34,772 nt of DNA from Candidatus Fermentibacterota bacterium (GTDB lineage: Bacteria > JAFGKV01). Position numbers and translations under genes: made by a program. Location: contig JAFGKV010000245.1 in NCBI GenBank assembly GCA_016928395.1, positions 1 through 34,772 on the forward strand. Reading direction: 5' to 3'. Within the stretch, counting starts at the first letter, position 1. Each line of letters starts with the position of its first letter. This document shows positions 7,642 to 15,065 of this stretch, in pieces. The notes beneath the pieces were generated by a model. It was not told where the DNA came from. It searched no databases and was given only the letters and a program-made list of their open reading frames with translations.

Positions 7642-8579
7642 GCCCGTCGCCCCATGGACACCAAGAGCGCCAGCCCCACGCCTCCCAGGAGGATCTCCCA
7701 GCCCAGCACCAGCAGGTGCAACCCGAAGGCGGAGGACACCGCGTCCTGCGGACTGAAGCCCAACGCCGTGGTTGCCGCGACCCAGGCGGCCTCCCAGGTG
7801 CCGATGCCGGCCAGCCCCTGCACCGGCAGGGCTGTCGTGGCCTCAGCCGCCAAGGCCGCGGCTAGGAACTGAGCTGGAGCAAGGCGCGGCACGGGCATGG
7901 CTGACAGCAGAACATAGAGCCCGGCATATTTGGCCAGCCTGGTCAGAAACGAACAGGCGAGGACTGTGGCCAACAGACCGCCTCTGGCCAAGGCTGCAAC
8001 GGCGGAGGCGATTCCGGCCACGGCGTTCCCCACTCGACCCCTCCCGCACATCGTGGCCCCGAACCTTGCAGCGAGGATGGCTCCGGGGAGCGCCAGTACC
8101 ATGACCATTCCCATCAGCATGAGTACGGAGTGCATCGCCGTCATATCGGGGTTCGGCGACAGGACGCAGACCGCCAATACCAAGAGACCCAAGGCGGCGA
8201 ACTCCACAAGGGTGACGCCAGCCAGGACCCCGACTCCTTCCAGAACCCGTATGCCCCAGATCGTGCGCAGCGCCGCAGGTATGGCTGCCAGACCCGCCCT
8301 GGCCGGCACAAGATCCACCACCAGTGCCCGAAACCACATGAGGGGCACAAGACCGACGATGCCCACTCGACGCCCAAGCAGCAGATTGTACATGCACGCC
8401 CGCGCTGCGCTGGCTGCAAGCCAGAGCAGGGGAAAGATCATCGCGGTCGACCACCGCAGGCTTCTCCCGATGTCGAGGATCCCGGCCAGACCCGTCGATC
8501 CGATGAGCCAGCCGGTCAGCCCCAGCGTGAGGCAGCCGGCCAAAACGAGAGAGAGCGCTCGTCTGGCAGAGACGTTCAC
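7638..8579 (-). CDS. YbhN-like membrane protein (UPF0104/lysylphosphatidylglycerol synthase transmembrane-type)
   Basis: This 313-residue protein is very hydrophobic, with about eight membrane helices. The C-terminal part has the family hallmark G..G..E.a (LAGIGTWEAAWVAATTALGF). An earlier segment (SAARACMYNLLLGRR...WFRALVVDLVPARAGL) matches the family's first conserved loop, with the F...LP.R-like pattern. This matches the transmembrane flippase-like domain of MprF and the stand-alone YbhN/AglD relatives, which act with lipid carriers or glycolipids. The start is GTG at 8579, overlapping the upstream stop (GTGA). It is coupled at its own 3' end to the SGNH hydrolase. Position between a GT-C glycosyltransferase and a hydrolase suggests lipid-linked glycan handling; that is inference. 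Confidence 0.75.
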   Translation of the reverse strand: MNVSARRALSLVLAGCLTLGLTGWLIGSTGLAGILDIGRSLRWSTAMIFPLLWLAASAARACMYNLLLGRRVGIVGLVPLMWFRALVVDLVPARAGLAAIPAALRTIWGIRVLEGVGVLAGVTLVEFAALGLLVLAVCVLSPNPDMTAMHSVLMLMGMVMVLALPGAILAARFGATMCGRGRVGNAVAGIASAVAALARGGLLATVLACSFLTRLAKYAGLYVLLSAMPVPRLAPAQFLAAALAAEATTALPVQGLAGIGTWEAAWVAATTALGFSPQDAVSSAFGLHLLVLGWEILLGGVGLALLVSMGRRA

Positions 8580-10165
8580 TGAATCAGCACGGCCGGGTCT
8601 TCGTAGGAAGCAGGCCTCGGTAGCCAGAGATCCAGGCCGTCGAAGGCTGCCTCGTGGCGGTAGCCGGTCATGAGAAACGCCTGGAACTCGGGGAAGATAT
8701 CAGGCGGGGCGCTGCCCACCAGCGACGAGACCACGATGGCACTGGGCGGTTCTTTTGTAAGCTCATGCAGGAATCTGGCCGAGTGATCCGCCGCCTGAGG
8801 ATTCATTGTGGGGACTCCCCAGGTAGTGGGTGGGGGGCTGAGGAACGCGTAGTACTTATAGTAGCGGGTCGGAGCGAGACGGCCGGTCAGGAAGTATAGG
8901 TCTTCCGCATGGCCCCATACGAGGATGGGCGTGTCTGGCTGCGTGCATTGTCGGATTACCTCCGCTAATCGTAGTGGCGCTATGGCGGGCATGTCGCGCC
9001 CCAGTAACGCAAACTTGGCCTGCCACCACGCCATGCGGGCGTCGTGGGCCACTCTGCCCAGTGAGGGCCACGCCAGGGTGGCGACCAGTAGGAAGGCCGC
9101 GGCAGTGTGCCGCGACGATGCCCGCCAGGAGGGCCGTAACTGGGAAGCCACCCATCCCACCGATAGGCACAGGGGTGGGATGAGCTGGACATAGTAGTGG
9201 GTGTAAAACCGCATCCCCGCAGCGACGCCCAAAGCGGCGCCCAGTATCCACGAGGCCAGGAGACTCAGCCGGTCATCGCGGGGCTCTCTCTGTACCCAGC
9301 TCCAAGGAAGCGTCGCGAGCACGGCCGTCCCCGCATAGTAGAGCAGCGGCATCTCCCGCACCACGCGCATGGTCTCCTGGCGGGCGATCCTCCACACCAC
9401 GCCAGCGGCGGCGCCCCCGCCTGCGGCATAGGCAGCCGCACCCCGGGGATCGATCATGCGAAGGAAGGTGGAGAGCTCGCCTTTGGCCAGGAAGAACGCC
9501 ACGATCGGGACAGCGGCCAGGGCGGCTCCCGCGGCCACTGCCACCATTTCTTTCATCCCGCGGCGCGTGTTTTTCTTCCAGATGACCGCCCACAGGATGA
9601 GGGGGAGGCATGAGAATGCCGCCTGCTGTTTGACGAGGGCCCCCGAGGCGACAAGGAAGCCCGCGCATCCCAGTCGCAGAAGGCCTCCCTTGGTCGCTGT
9701 CATCAACAGCAGGATGCCCCAGGTGATAGGCGTGGTCATCCAGAGCTCGTAGTTGGGGCATCGGCCCGAGAGTACTGGGGCAGTGGAGGCGATGACGAAG
9801 GCGATTCCCGCCCATCGTGATGGCCCAGAACCCCAGAGCCGGCGGACACCCCACAAGAGAACGATGAGGTGCACGGCTGACCACAGCAGGGCCGCGAGGT
9901 TCAGACCGAACGTTGACTCGCCCAGGAGCCGGGTCCACCCGGCAGCCAGGAAGAAAGCGCCCGGCAGCTTCTGCTCGAAGGAGTCGCGGTAAGGAACCAG
10001 GCCGCGGTTGATGAGCATGGCGTTGTAGGTGATGCCGCCCACATCGGGGTCTTCCGGCGGAAAGCTGATATAGCCTCCATGGATGGCCATGAGGCTGGCC
10101 ACAATCAGCGCATCGAATAGGAACGGCCGGGTTCGGCTCAGCATGGCTGCGGCACTGCGCCACAC
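8576..10165 (-). CDS. GT-C-type membrane glycosyltransferase (PMT/ArnT-like superfamily)
   Basis: This 529-residue integral membrane protein has roughly ten or more helices. The first lumenal loop carries an acidic pair (PPEDPDVGGITYNAM), followed by GLVPYRDSFEQKLPGAFFLAAGW. That is the pattern of dolichyl- or undecaprenyl-phosphosugar-dependent GT39/GT83-like enzymes. The soluble C-terminal third (from about residue 405, with VWGHAEDLYFLTGRLAPTRYYKY) is typical of bacterial family members. The GTG at 10165 is preceded by a G7 run; an alternative ATG at 10144 has no clear ribosome-binding site. The gene overlaps the next one by GTGA. It probably transfers a sugar from a polyprenyl phosphate donor to a glycan, lipid or protein on the outer side of the inner membrane. 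Acceptor unknown. Confidence 0.8.
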   Translation of the reverse strand: MWRSAAAMLSRTRPFLFDALIVASLMAIHGGYISFPPEDPDVGGITYNAMLINRGLVPYRDSFEQKLPGAFFLAAGWTRLLGESTFGLNLAALLWSAVHLIVLLWGVRRLWGSGPSRWAGIAFVIASTAPVLSGRCPNYELWMTTPITWGILLLMTATKGGLLRLGCAGFLVASGALVKQQAAFSCLPLILWAVIWKKNTRRGMKEMVAVAAGAALAAVPIVAFFLAKGELSTFLRMIDPRGAAAYAAGGGAAAGVVWRIARQETMRVVREMPLLYYAGTAVLATLPWSWVQREPRDDRLSLLASWILGAALGVAAGMRFYTHYYVQLIPPLCLSVGWVASQLRPSWRASSRHTAAAFLLVATLAWPSLGRVAHDARMAWWQAKFALLGRDMPAIAPLRLAEVIRQCTQPDTPILVWGHAEDLYFLTGRLAPTRYYKYYAFLSPPPTTWGVPTMNPQAADHSARFLHELTKEPPSAIVVSSLVGSAPPDIFPEFQAFLMTGYRHEAAFDGLDLWLPRPASYEDPAVLIQ

Positions 10166-10199
10166 GCCCCCCCGTCGAAATGGCGGGACAGGGGGGCGT
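10164..10199 (-). promoter_or_regulatory. Strong GC hairpin between AOR and the GT-C gene
   Basis: A 9-bp perfect stem (ACGCCCCCC 10164-10172 with GGGGGGCGT 10191-10199) is extended by three more pairs after one mismatch, with a loop of about 10 bases. On the minus strand it lies 27 bases after the AOR stop codon. Its 3' arm contains the G-rich ribosome-binding region and touches the GTG start of the GT-C gene. No T-run follows. It may end or protect the AOR transcript, or hold down translation of the GT-C gene. Confidence 0.55.
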
Positions 10200-10225
10200 T
10201 CACGGGAGGCTGTCGTGTGTCTGGT

Positions 10226-12397
10226 CTACAGGTGGCGCTTCACCACCTCGACAACCTCGGGGTAGTCTATGCCCAGCATCTGCAAGGTTTCCAGTTTCGG
10301 AACGGCGTTTCTCGTCCAGCCACGGCGTTCGTACACGGCATCCATGAGCTTCTCGTACCTCCCCTCACGATACGTCCGAAGGGCAGTGATCTTGTCGGCG
10401 GTGCTCATACCCTCGGGCGCGATGCCGACTTCATCCCGAAGCTGCGTATCATACCGCTCAGCCCTTGACTCGTATTCCTCGACGGTCACCGGACCTGCCG
10501 CACGGTAGGGTTGGGCGTCGAATCTGCGCAGGCCCTTGCCGAGACGGATATTGAACACGCGCTGGAAATCGTAGGCACGCTTGGACTGAAGGATCACCTC
10601 CTCCTTAGTGATCGTCCTGCCGGTCATTGAATTGAACAGGCGAACATAGTTGTCCACATGTTCCGGCACTTTGGCCGCTTCCTTCGGAGGGTGCTTCTTC
10701 TTGTTGTCGATGGGCTCGATGTCGTTCCAGGGCAGTTTGCACAAGCCGTTGAGGCCGAACCAGGTTCGCCAGAGCGGGAAGTAATAGAGCGCCTCAGCCT
10801 TATCGTCGAACGACGGGATCTGCTTGTTCACCATGTCCATGAAAATGAGCCATGCCTCATCGTGCTGAGGCCCCTTGTTTGTAAGGGCAAAGCCTCCCTG
10901 CTGCGCCAGAGACTCCTTGGATACATACTGGGAGTACTCCAAACCCTTGTTCTCCATGCCGATGTCATCGAGGAACGCAGCGTCGGCGCCATAGTGCTCG
11001 ACGAAGTATTCCTTCATCTTATGCACGCCCATGCCCGCGATTCTGCCAAAGCCCTCGCCTCGGGACACCTGATGGAGGAGCTCTAGCGCGGCATCCGCGT
11101 TGCCGAACGCAAGCTTCAACCCTCCTGTCTGCTCCGTGGTGATGATGCCGCGTTCATAGCATTCCATGACAAAGGCGGTCAATGTGCCCCACGAGATCGT
11201 ATCGATACCGTAGGTGTCGCAGTAGAAGTTGAGTTCCAGTATGGCCCGGGGATCGAAAATGCCGCAGTTGGACCCCACACCCGCGGCAGTCTCATACTCC
11301 GGCCCGTCGACCCGCACCCTCTCGCCCTTGTACGGGCCCGTCGAAAGCTCGAACTCCTCAACGGTCTTGGCGCATGCCAAGGTGCAGCCATACCAGCACC
11401 CGTCGGGGATGCCTTGATGGAACCACTTTACCCACACATCGGAGGAGATCTTCTTCGCGTCGGGATGGTTGCCGTACTGGAAGTTGTTCACCGGAAGCAG
11501 ATCAAACGCGTTCATAACCTCGACGAGATGCGGCGTGCCCCGCATGCGCATGCGCTCCATGCTCGCATCGTTCTGGAAGATCTCCCGGTGCAGTGTGCGG
11601 CCTGTGTTCTGTATTTGCTCAAGATCGACCGGGTGGTTATCGTCGCCATGGACCTGGGGTGAGCGCACCACCAGTGCTTTGATGCGTTTGTTGCGCAGCA
11701 CGGTTCCGGTGCCCCCGCGACCGGCCTGCTTAATGCGGACGCCCTTTCGGCGTACGTCCCACAACGAGAAGTTCAGGCAGCCCACCAAGGCGTGATCCGC
11801 GCCGCTGCCGGCGCTGACCACCGAGACATTGCGTAGGTCCTTCTCGTCAGCCGCATACATGTGAGTCAGCACATCGGCTAGGCGATGGGTATCCGCCGGT
11901 TCCAGAGGCGCGCTCTCCAGGGTGACCAGCCCCGTCTGCCCGTCGATGACGATGATGACATCCTGGTCGGCCTTGCCCTGCAACTCGATGCCGTCAAATC
12001 CGGAGAACTTCAAGTATGGACCGAAGTAACCGCCCACATTTGAGTCGATGACCTGATCGGTGGTCGGAGAGATGGAAACAACCAGGGACTTGCCGGAACC
12101 GGGGTACTGGGTGATGCCACTCAGAGGCCCCGGGCTGATGACAACCTCGTTTTCCTCGGAGTCCCATCGCGTCGAGTCCTTGACCGCATGCCACAGCAGC
12201 CAGAGGCCGAATCCCCGGCCGCCGGTGAACTTGGCCTTCATGTCGTCCGTGACGGGCCTTTCTTCTATCGTGCGGGTTCCCACATTGACATAGAGGGTCT
12301 TGCCCGTGTAGCCCTTGTCTACCGGGGAGCGTTCGTAATGATGGGTTGCCAGAAGCCGGTGAGCGGCCTTCATCTCGGCAATCGTCTTTGTGCTCAT
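10226..12397 (-). CDS. Aldehyde:ferredoxin oxidoreductase family tungsten enzyme (AOR)
   Basis: This 723-residue cytoplasmic enzyme of the AOR family (AFOR_N, AFOR_C) is predicted to oxidise an aldehyde to a carboxylate, or reduce the acid, using ferredoxin and a tungsten or molybdenum bis-pterin centre. The N-terminal domain has the pterin-binding GGRGFGLWLLW and SPGPLSG segments. Cluster ligands read C334-x3-C338-x3-C342 (GCWYGCTLAC) plus Cys553 in NGLCKLPW. DGPEYET and YGIDTISWG are also family-typical. The ATG at 12397 has GGAGG 6 bases upstream; the in-frame extension to 12511 runs into the ferredoxin gene and is rejected. The protein is longer than the roughly 600-650 residues usual for characterised AORs. 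The first cluster spacing is CX3CX3C, where I expected CX2CX3C. It lies 37 bases after the polyferredoxin gene, its likely electron partner. Confidence 0.9.
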   Translation of the reverse strand: MSTKTIAEMKAAHRLLATHHYERSPVDKGYTGKTLYVNVGTRTIEERPVTDDMKAKFTGGRGFGLWLLWHAVKDSTRWDSEENEVVISPGPLSGITQYPGSGKSLVVSISPTTDQVIDSNVGGYFGPYLKFSGFDGIELQGKADQDVIIVIDGQTGLVTLESAPLEPADTHRLADVLTHMYAADEKDLRNVSVVSAGSGADHALVGCLNFSLWDVRRKGVRIKQAGRGGTGTVLRNKRIKALVVRSPQVHGDDNHPVDLEQIQNTGRTLHREIFQNDASMERMRMRGTPHLVEVMNAFDLLPVNNFQYGNHPDAKKISSDVWVKWFHQGIPDGCWYGCTLACAKTVEEFELSTGPYKGERVRVDGPEYETAAGVGSNCGIFDPRAILELNFYCDTYGIDTISWGTLTAFVMECYERGIITTEQTGGLKLAFGNADAALELLHQVSRGEGFGRIAGMGVHKMKEYFVEHYGADAAFLDDIGMENKGLEYSQYVSKESLAQQGGFALTNKGPQHDEAWLIFMDMVNKQIPSFDDKAEALYYFPLWRTWFGLNGLCKLPWNDIEPIDNKKKHPPKEAAKVPEHVDNYVRLFNSMTGRTITKEEVILQSKRAYDFQRVFNIRLGKGLRRFDAQPYRAAGPVTVEEYESRAERYDTQLRDEVGIAPEGMSTADKITALRTYREGRYEKLMDAVYERRGWTRNAVPKLETLQMLGIDYPEVVEVVKRHL

Positions 12398-12434
12398 GCT
12401 CTTCCTCCGAATCCTCGGCCAGGATGTCTTTGTC

Positions 12435-12893
12435 TTAGAAGTAGTTCTTGGCGAAGGTGTCGCCTGTTTCGCCGGCTTGGTTCTGTTCGAGATATGACAA
12501 CTCGAACTCACCGTCGACCAACTCTAATGCACCGGCCGGGCAGGCCTCGACACAGGCTCCGCATGCGATACACTTGAACGGCGCCAGGCGGGACGCGTGG
12601 GTGCGCATGGAACCCGTGGGGCAGTACTCAACGCATGCATAGCAGCCCACGCATAGGTTCTTGTTAATGACAACCGTTCCCGCCTTCGTGCGCGAAATGG
12701 CGGTCACTGGACAGATATCGATACAGACGCCGCACTGATTGCAGACATTGATGTCAACGGTTCCGTCATCAGCGTGCGTGACCAGAATGGACGACAGGGA
12801 GATATCGTCCGATTTCTGTGTCTTCTGAGCGCATGCACGCATGCACTCCTGGACGAACCTACACTTCTCGGGATGAGGCTTCACATACTTCAT
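12435..12893 (-). CDS. Polyferredoxin, electron-transfer partner of AOR
   Basis: This 152-residue iron-sulfur protein has three complete CX2CX2CX3CP motifs: Cys51/54/57/61, Cys81/84/87/91 and Cys108/111/114/118. Each can supply ligands for a [4Fe-4S] cluster. An N-terminal group (Cys11, Cys17, Cys21) could support another centre. The ATG at 12893 is chosen because GGAGG sits 7 bases upstream; the in-frame ATG at 12899 would be only 1 base from it. It directly precedes the AOR gene, an arrangement common for AOR enzymes with a dedicated ferredoxin-like subunit. It probably passes electrons between AOR and the cellular ferredoxin pool or a redox complex. Confidence 0.88.
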   Translation of the reverse strand: MKYVKPHPEKCRFVQECMRACAQKTQKSDDISLSSILVTHADDGTVDINVCNQCGVCIDICPVTAISRTKAGTVVINKNLCVGCYACVEYCPTGSMRTHASRLAPFKCIACGACVEACPAGALELVDGEFELSYLEQNQAGETGDTFAKNYF

Positions 12894-12979
12894 CGTCATG
12901 CCTCCAAGTGCGATGTGGTGGTAGTCAGGCACCGGCAGTCGAGGGTCAGCGCCGTGGCGCGGGCTTGCCGGGCAGTCTC

Positions 12980-13921
12980 TTACAATTCTGACCGATTCTC
13001 CATTGTGCGTCGCGCTCCATCCACCAGCCCGCGACTAAACGCACGTTTCATCCTGTAGATTCGGTGCGCGGCCAAAAGCACCCGCGGATCATACCGAATC
13101 CACAGCCCAAGCACAAGCAAGGTGAACGCGAAGGCATATGGCACACCCAGCATCCTGCAGATGCGCGGATTCCTCGGCACCAAGGTGCCGAGGAAAGCGT
13201 GCTCTCCCTGCCGCACGTCGTGAGTGTGGGCGCCCCACCGCCGGTGATGGTCCAACGCTGACGAGAGATCATCGCGATCCTTGTGTTCCACCACCGCGTC
13301 TGAGGCGAAGCGAAGCTCGATGCCGCAGCGCCTTGCTTCTTGGCAAAAGGCAACGTCTTCCCCCGTCGCAAGATCCTCGCGGAACAGCCCGGTCTTCTCG
13401 AACACCCACGCTTTGACGCTCATGTTGCACGTCGGGAGGTGCAGAAATCTCACGCGTCCGTCAGGGCGCCCCGGCGGAGAGGTGAACCATGAGGCATAGC
13501 CATCCGCGGCTCCGATCCGTGTGGTATGGATGCTGCGCACCGGACCGCCCACGATCCCTGCCATGGGATGGGCAGTGTGGGCCGTTGCATGGGCGGCAAG
13601 GGTCGTGGGATGGATCAGGCAGTCTACATCGTGGAATACCACCAGGGAATGGCCCGAAGCCAAGGCAGCCCTGAGTGCGGCATTACGGGCACCCGGAGGG
13701 CCCCGCCGCGTCGACAGACGGATACTGTGTCCTCGCCGCGTACGAGCACACCACAGCGTCATGATTCGGGGAGTGGAGTCGGTGGATTGGTCATCGGCCA
13801 GGAAGGCCTCCCAGTTCTGGTAGGTTGATTCCTCCAGCGACCGCAGCAGACCGGGCAACAGCTCGGCGGCATTTCGAGCAGGGACCACCACCGCCAGTTT
13901 GGGTTCACCGGAGTCGTTCAT
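12980..13921 (-). CDS. Family 2 glycosyltransferase
   Basis: This 313-residue GT-A enzyme begins with the classic LAVVVPARNAAELLPGLLRSL segment. The nucleotide-sugar and metal site follows (LADDQSTDSTP, then VVFHDVDCLI as the DxD). A GEDVAFCQEARRCG motif contains the acidic base, and RRW lies further on. A hydrophobic helix near residues 245-285 and a basic tail suggest attachment to the membrane. The ATG at 13921 overlaps the radical SAM stop codon (ATGA), so the two genes are translationally coupled. The donor and acceptor sugars cannot be told. It probably acts at the cytoplasmic face of the membrane in glycan or glycolipid assembly. Confidence 0.85.
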   Translation of the reverse strand: MNDSGEPKLAVVVPARNAAELLPGLLRSLEESTYQNWEAFLADDQSTDSTPRIMTLWCARTRRGHSIRLSTRRGPPGARNAALRAALASGHSLVVFHDVDCLIHPTTLAAHATAHTAHPMAGIVGGPVRSIHTTRIGAADGYASWFTSPPGRPDGRVRFLHLPTCNMSVKAWVFEKTGLFREDLATGEDVAFCQEARRCGIELRFASDAVVEHKDRDDLSSALDHHRRWGAHTHDVRQGEHAFLGTLVPRNPRICRMLGVPYAFAFTLLVLGLWIRYDPRVLLAAHRIYRMKRAFSRGLVDGARRTMENRSEL

Positions 13922-14940
13922 GAGAGGCCCATCGCGGCGAAGGCTATCCGGGCTAAGGATGGCGGGTGGAACAGGATGCTGGCAAGCAACGCGCAGTTGT
14001 GTGTACACCAGCAGCCTCCCTGGGCGATGAAGCTGCATTGCCGGCTCCATTGGGGGCTGCGAATCAGGGCGTCGAGGGCCGTGTCGTCGAGGCTGCCGAC
14101 GGGGGGAAGCAGCTCACAGGGCCCTGCCGTGCGATTTGGCCACACCACCAGGTAGTTCCGCCCCGCCAAGCACGGGACGACTTGGCGCTTCTGCTGCAGA
14201 GTGCGAACGGATAGTGCCCAGGCGAGGCGATGGTACTCCCACAGCAGCCGGGCACCCAGTGCGCCGTGGGCATAGCGGTACCCACGCAATTCCGCCAGCA
14301 ATCCCGGCCCTGCGTCGCGCAGACTCTCAGGCGGGGGTGGGCGGAGGGATGAATCGCGCGGGTCTCCCCTCAAGAGCATCAGTGAATGACCATCGGCACC
14401 GCGGGAGCGGACCCATGCGGCGAACTCCTTGAGGGATGGTAGGTTCTCCCCCGTGATCACGGTGTTCACCTTCAGTGCCACCCCGTCGATCCCGCGCACT
14501 TCCTCGAAGGTCGACCAGGCACGCTGCCAGGTGCCACGTCCCCGGATCGCGTCATGCATCGGCTCCGGCCCATCCACGGACAGGCTGATGACAAGCCTTC
14601 CCCGGGTGCGGGACGCGATTTCCTTCACCATGGGCACGATGGTCTTCCGATCATAGCCGTTGGTCGGTATTCCCAGAATCGCCGTGTCGAACAAGCTGCA
14701 TATCTGGGGTAAGTCGTGACGGAGGAATGGTTCACCCCCGCCGATATCCAGCCACATGAGTCGGGGAAGCTGCCGGGCGAGATTCTCGTAGAAGCTCAGC
14801 GCTGGTTCCTCCGATCCCGGTTGAACGAAGCAGGTACGGCATGCGAGGTTGCACCGCTGGGTCACGTACAGTGTTACTGAACTCAGAGTATCCTTGATGA
14901 GGTGTTTGAGGTAGAAGGCGGGGAGATTCGGCATGCTCAT
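13918..14940 (-). CDS. Radical SAM protein with a SPASM/twitch-like C-terminal cysteine domain
   Basis: This 340-residue protein carries the radical SAM cluster motif C30-x3-C34-x2-C37 (CNLACRTC), then a GGGEP motif at 67-71 for SAM binding and the usual barrel strand SLSVDG. The C-terminal part has Cys257, Cys275, Cys302, Cys310, Cys312 and Cys316 (GGCWCTHNC), in an order resembling a SPASM or twitch auxiliary-cluster domain. It is coupled to the family 2 glycosyltransferase by ATGA and lies upstream of the ferredoxin/AOR pair. Two roles fit: modification of a sugar or lipid in the glycan pathway, or maturation of the tungsten enzyme, as known radical SAM maturases do next to AOR genes. I cannot decide between them. 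The start has no strong ribosome-binding site; an ATG at 14934 is also possible. Confidence 0.82.
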   Translation of the reverse strand: MSMPNLPAFYLKHLIKDTLSSVTLYVTQRCNLACRTCFVQPGSEEPALSFYENLARQLPRLMWLDIGGGEPFLRHDLPQICSLFDTAILGIPTNGYDRKTIVPMVKEIASRTRGRLVISLSVDGPEPMHDAIRGRGTWQRAWSTFEEVRGIDGVALKVNTVITGENLPSLKEFAAWVRSRGADGHSLMLLRGDPRDSSLRPPPPESLRDAGPGLLAELRGYRYAHGALGARLLWEYHRLAWALSVRTLQQKRQVVPCLAGRNYLVVWPNRTAGPCELLPPVGSLDDTALDALIRSPQWSRQCSFIAQGGCWCTHNCALLASILFHPPSLARIAFAAMGLS

Positions 14941-14995
14941 GGGTTGCGTGCTCTAGGCGCGGCTAGTGCATGACCGCGTCTGCATTGGGATTGGA

Positions 14996-15024
14996 TTGAC
15001 GGAACGAGGGTCGCCTGCTAACTT
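14996..15024 (+). promoter_or_regulatory. Candidate sigma-70-type promoter for mutM
   Basis: The -35 box TTGACG (14996-15001) is followed by a 17-base spacer and an extended -10, TGCTAACTT (15016-15024). The -35 matches consensus at five of six positions and the TGn extension supports a weaker -10. It lies about 40 bases before the mutM start, in the divergent gap with the radical SAM gene. Confidence 0.5.
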
Positions 15025-15050
15025 GAGGTCTTAGGTGTCCTATGGCAACT

Positions 15051-15057
15051 GGAGGAG
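15051..15057 (+). promoter_or_regulatory. Ribosome-binding site fixing the mutM start
   Basis: GGAGGAG lies 8 bases upstream of the ATG at 15066. This rules out the upstream in-frame ATG at 15042 and gives the required N-terminal Met-Pro-Glu. Confidence 0.8.
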
Positions 15058-15065
15058 AAGCACTT

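Noticed and set aside
9273-10163. A 296-codon minus-strand frame inside the GT-C glycosyltransferase gene
   Set aside because: It is the shifted frame of a clear membrane enzyme, and its Arg- and Pro-rich translation is typical of GC-rich shadow frames.
12398-12511. A longer N-terminus for the AOR protein
   Set aside because: It overlaps the ferredoxin gene and adds a polar, non-family leader. The ATG at 12397 has a good ribosome-binding site.
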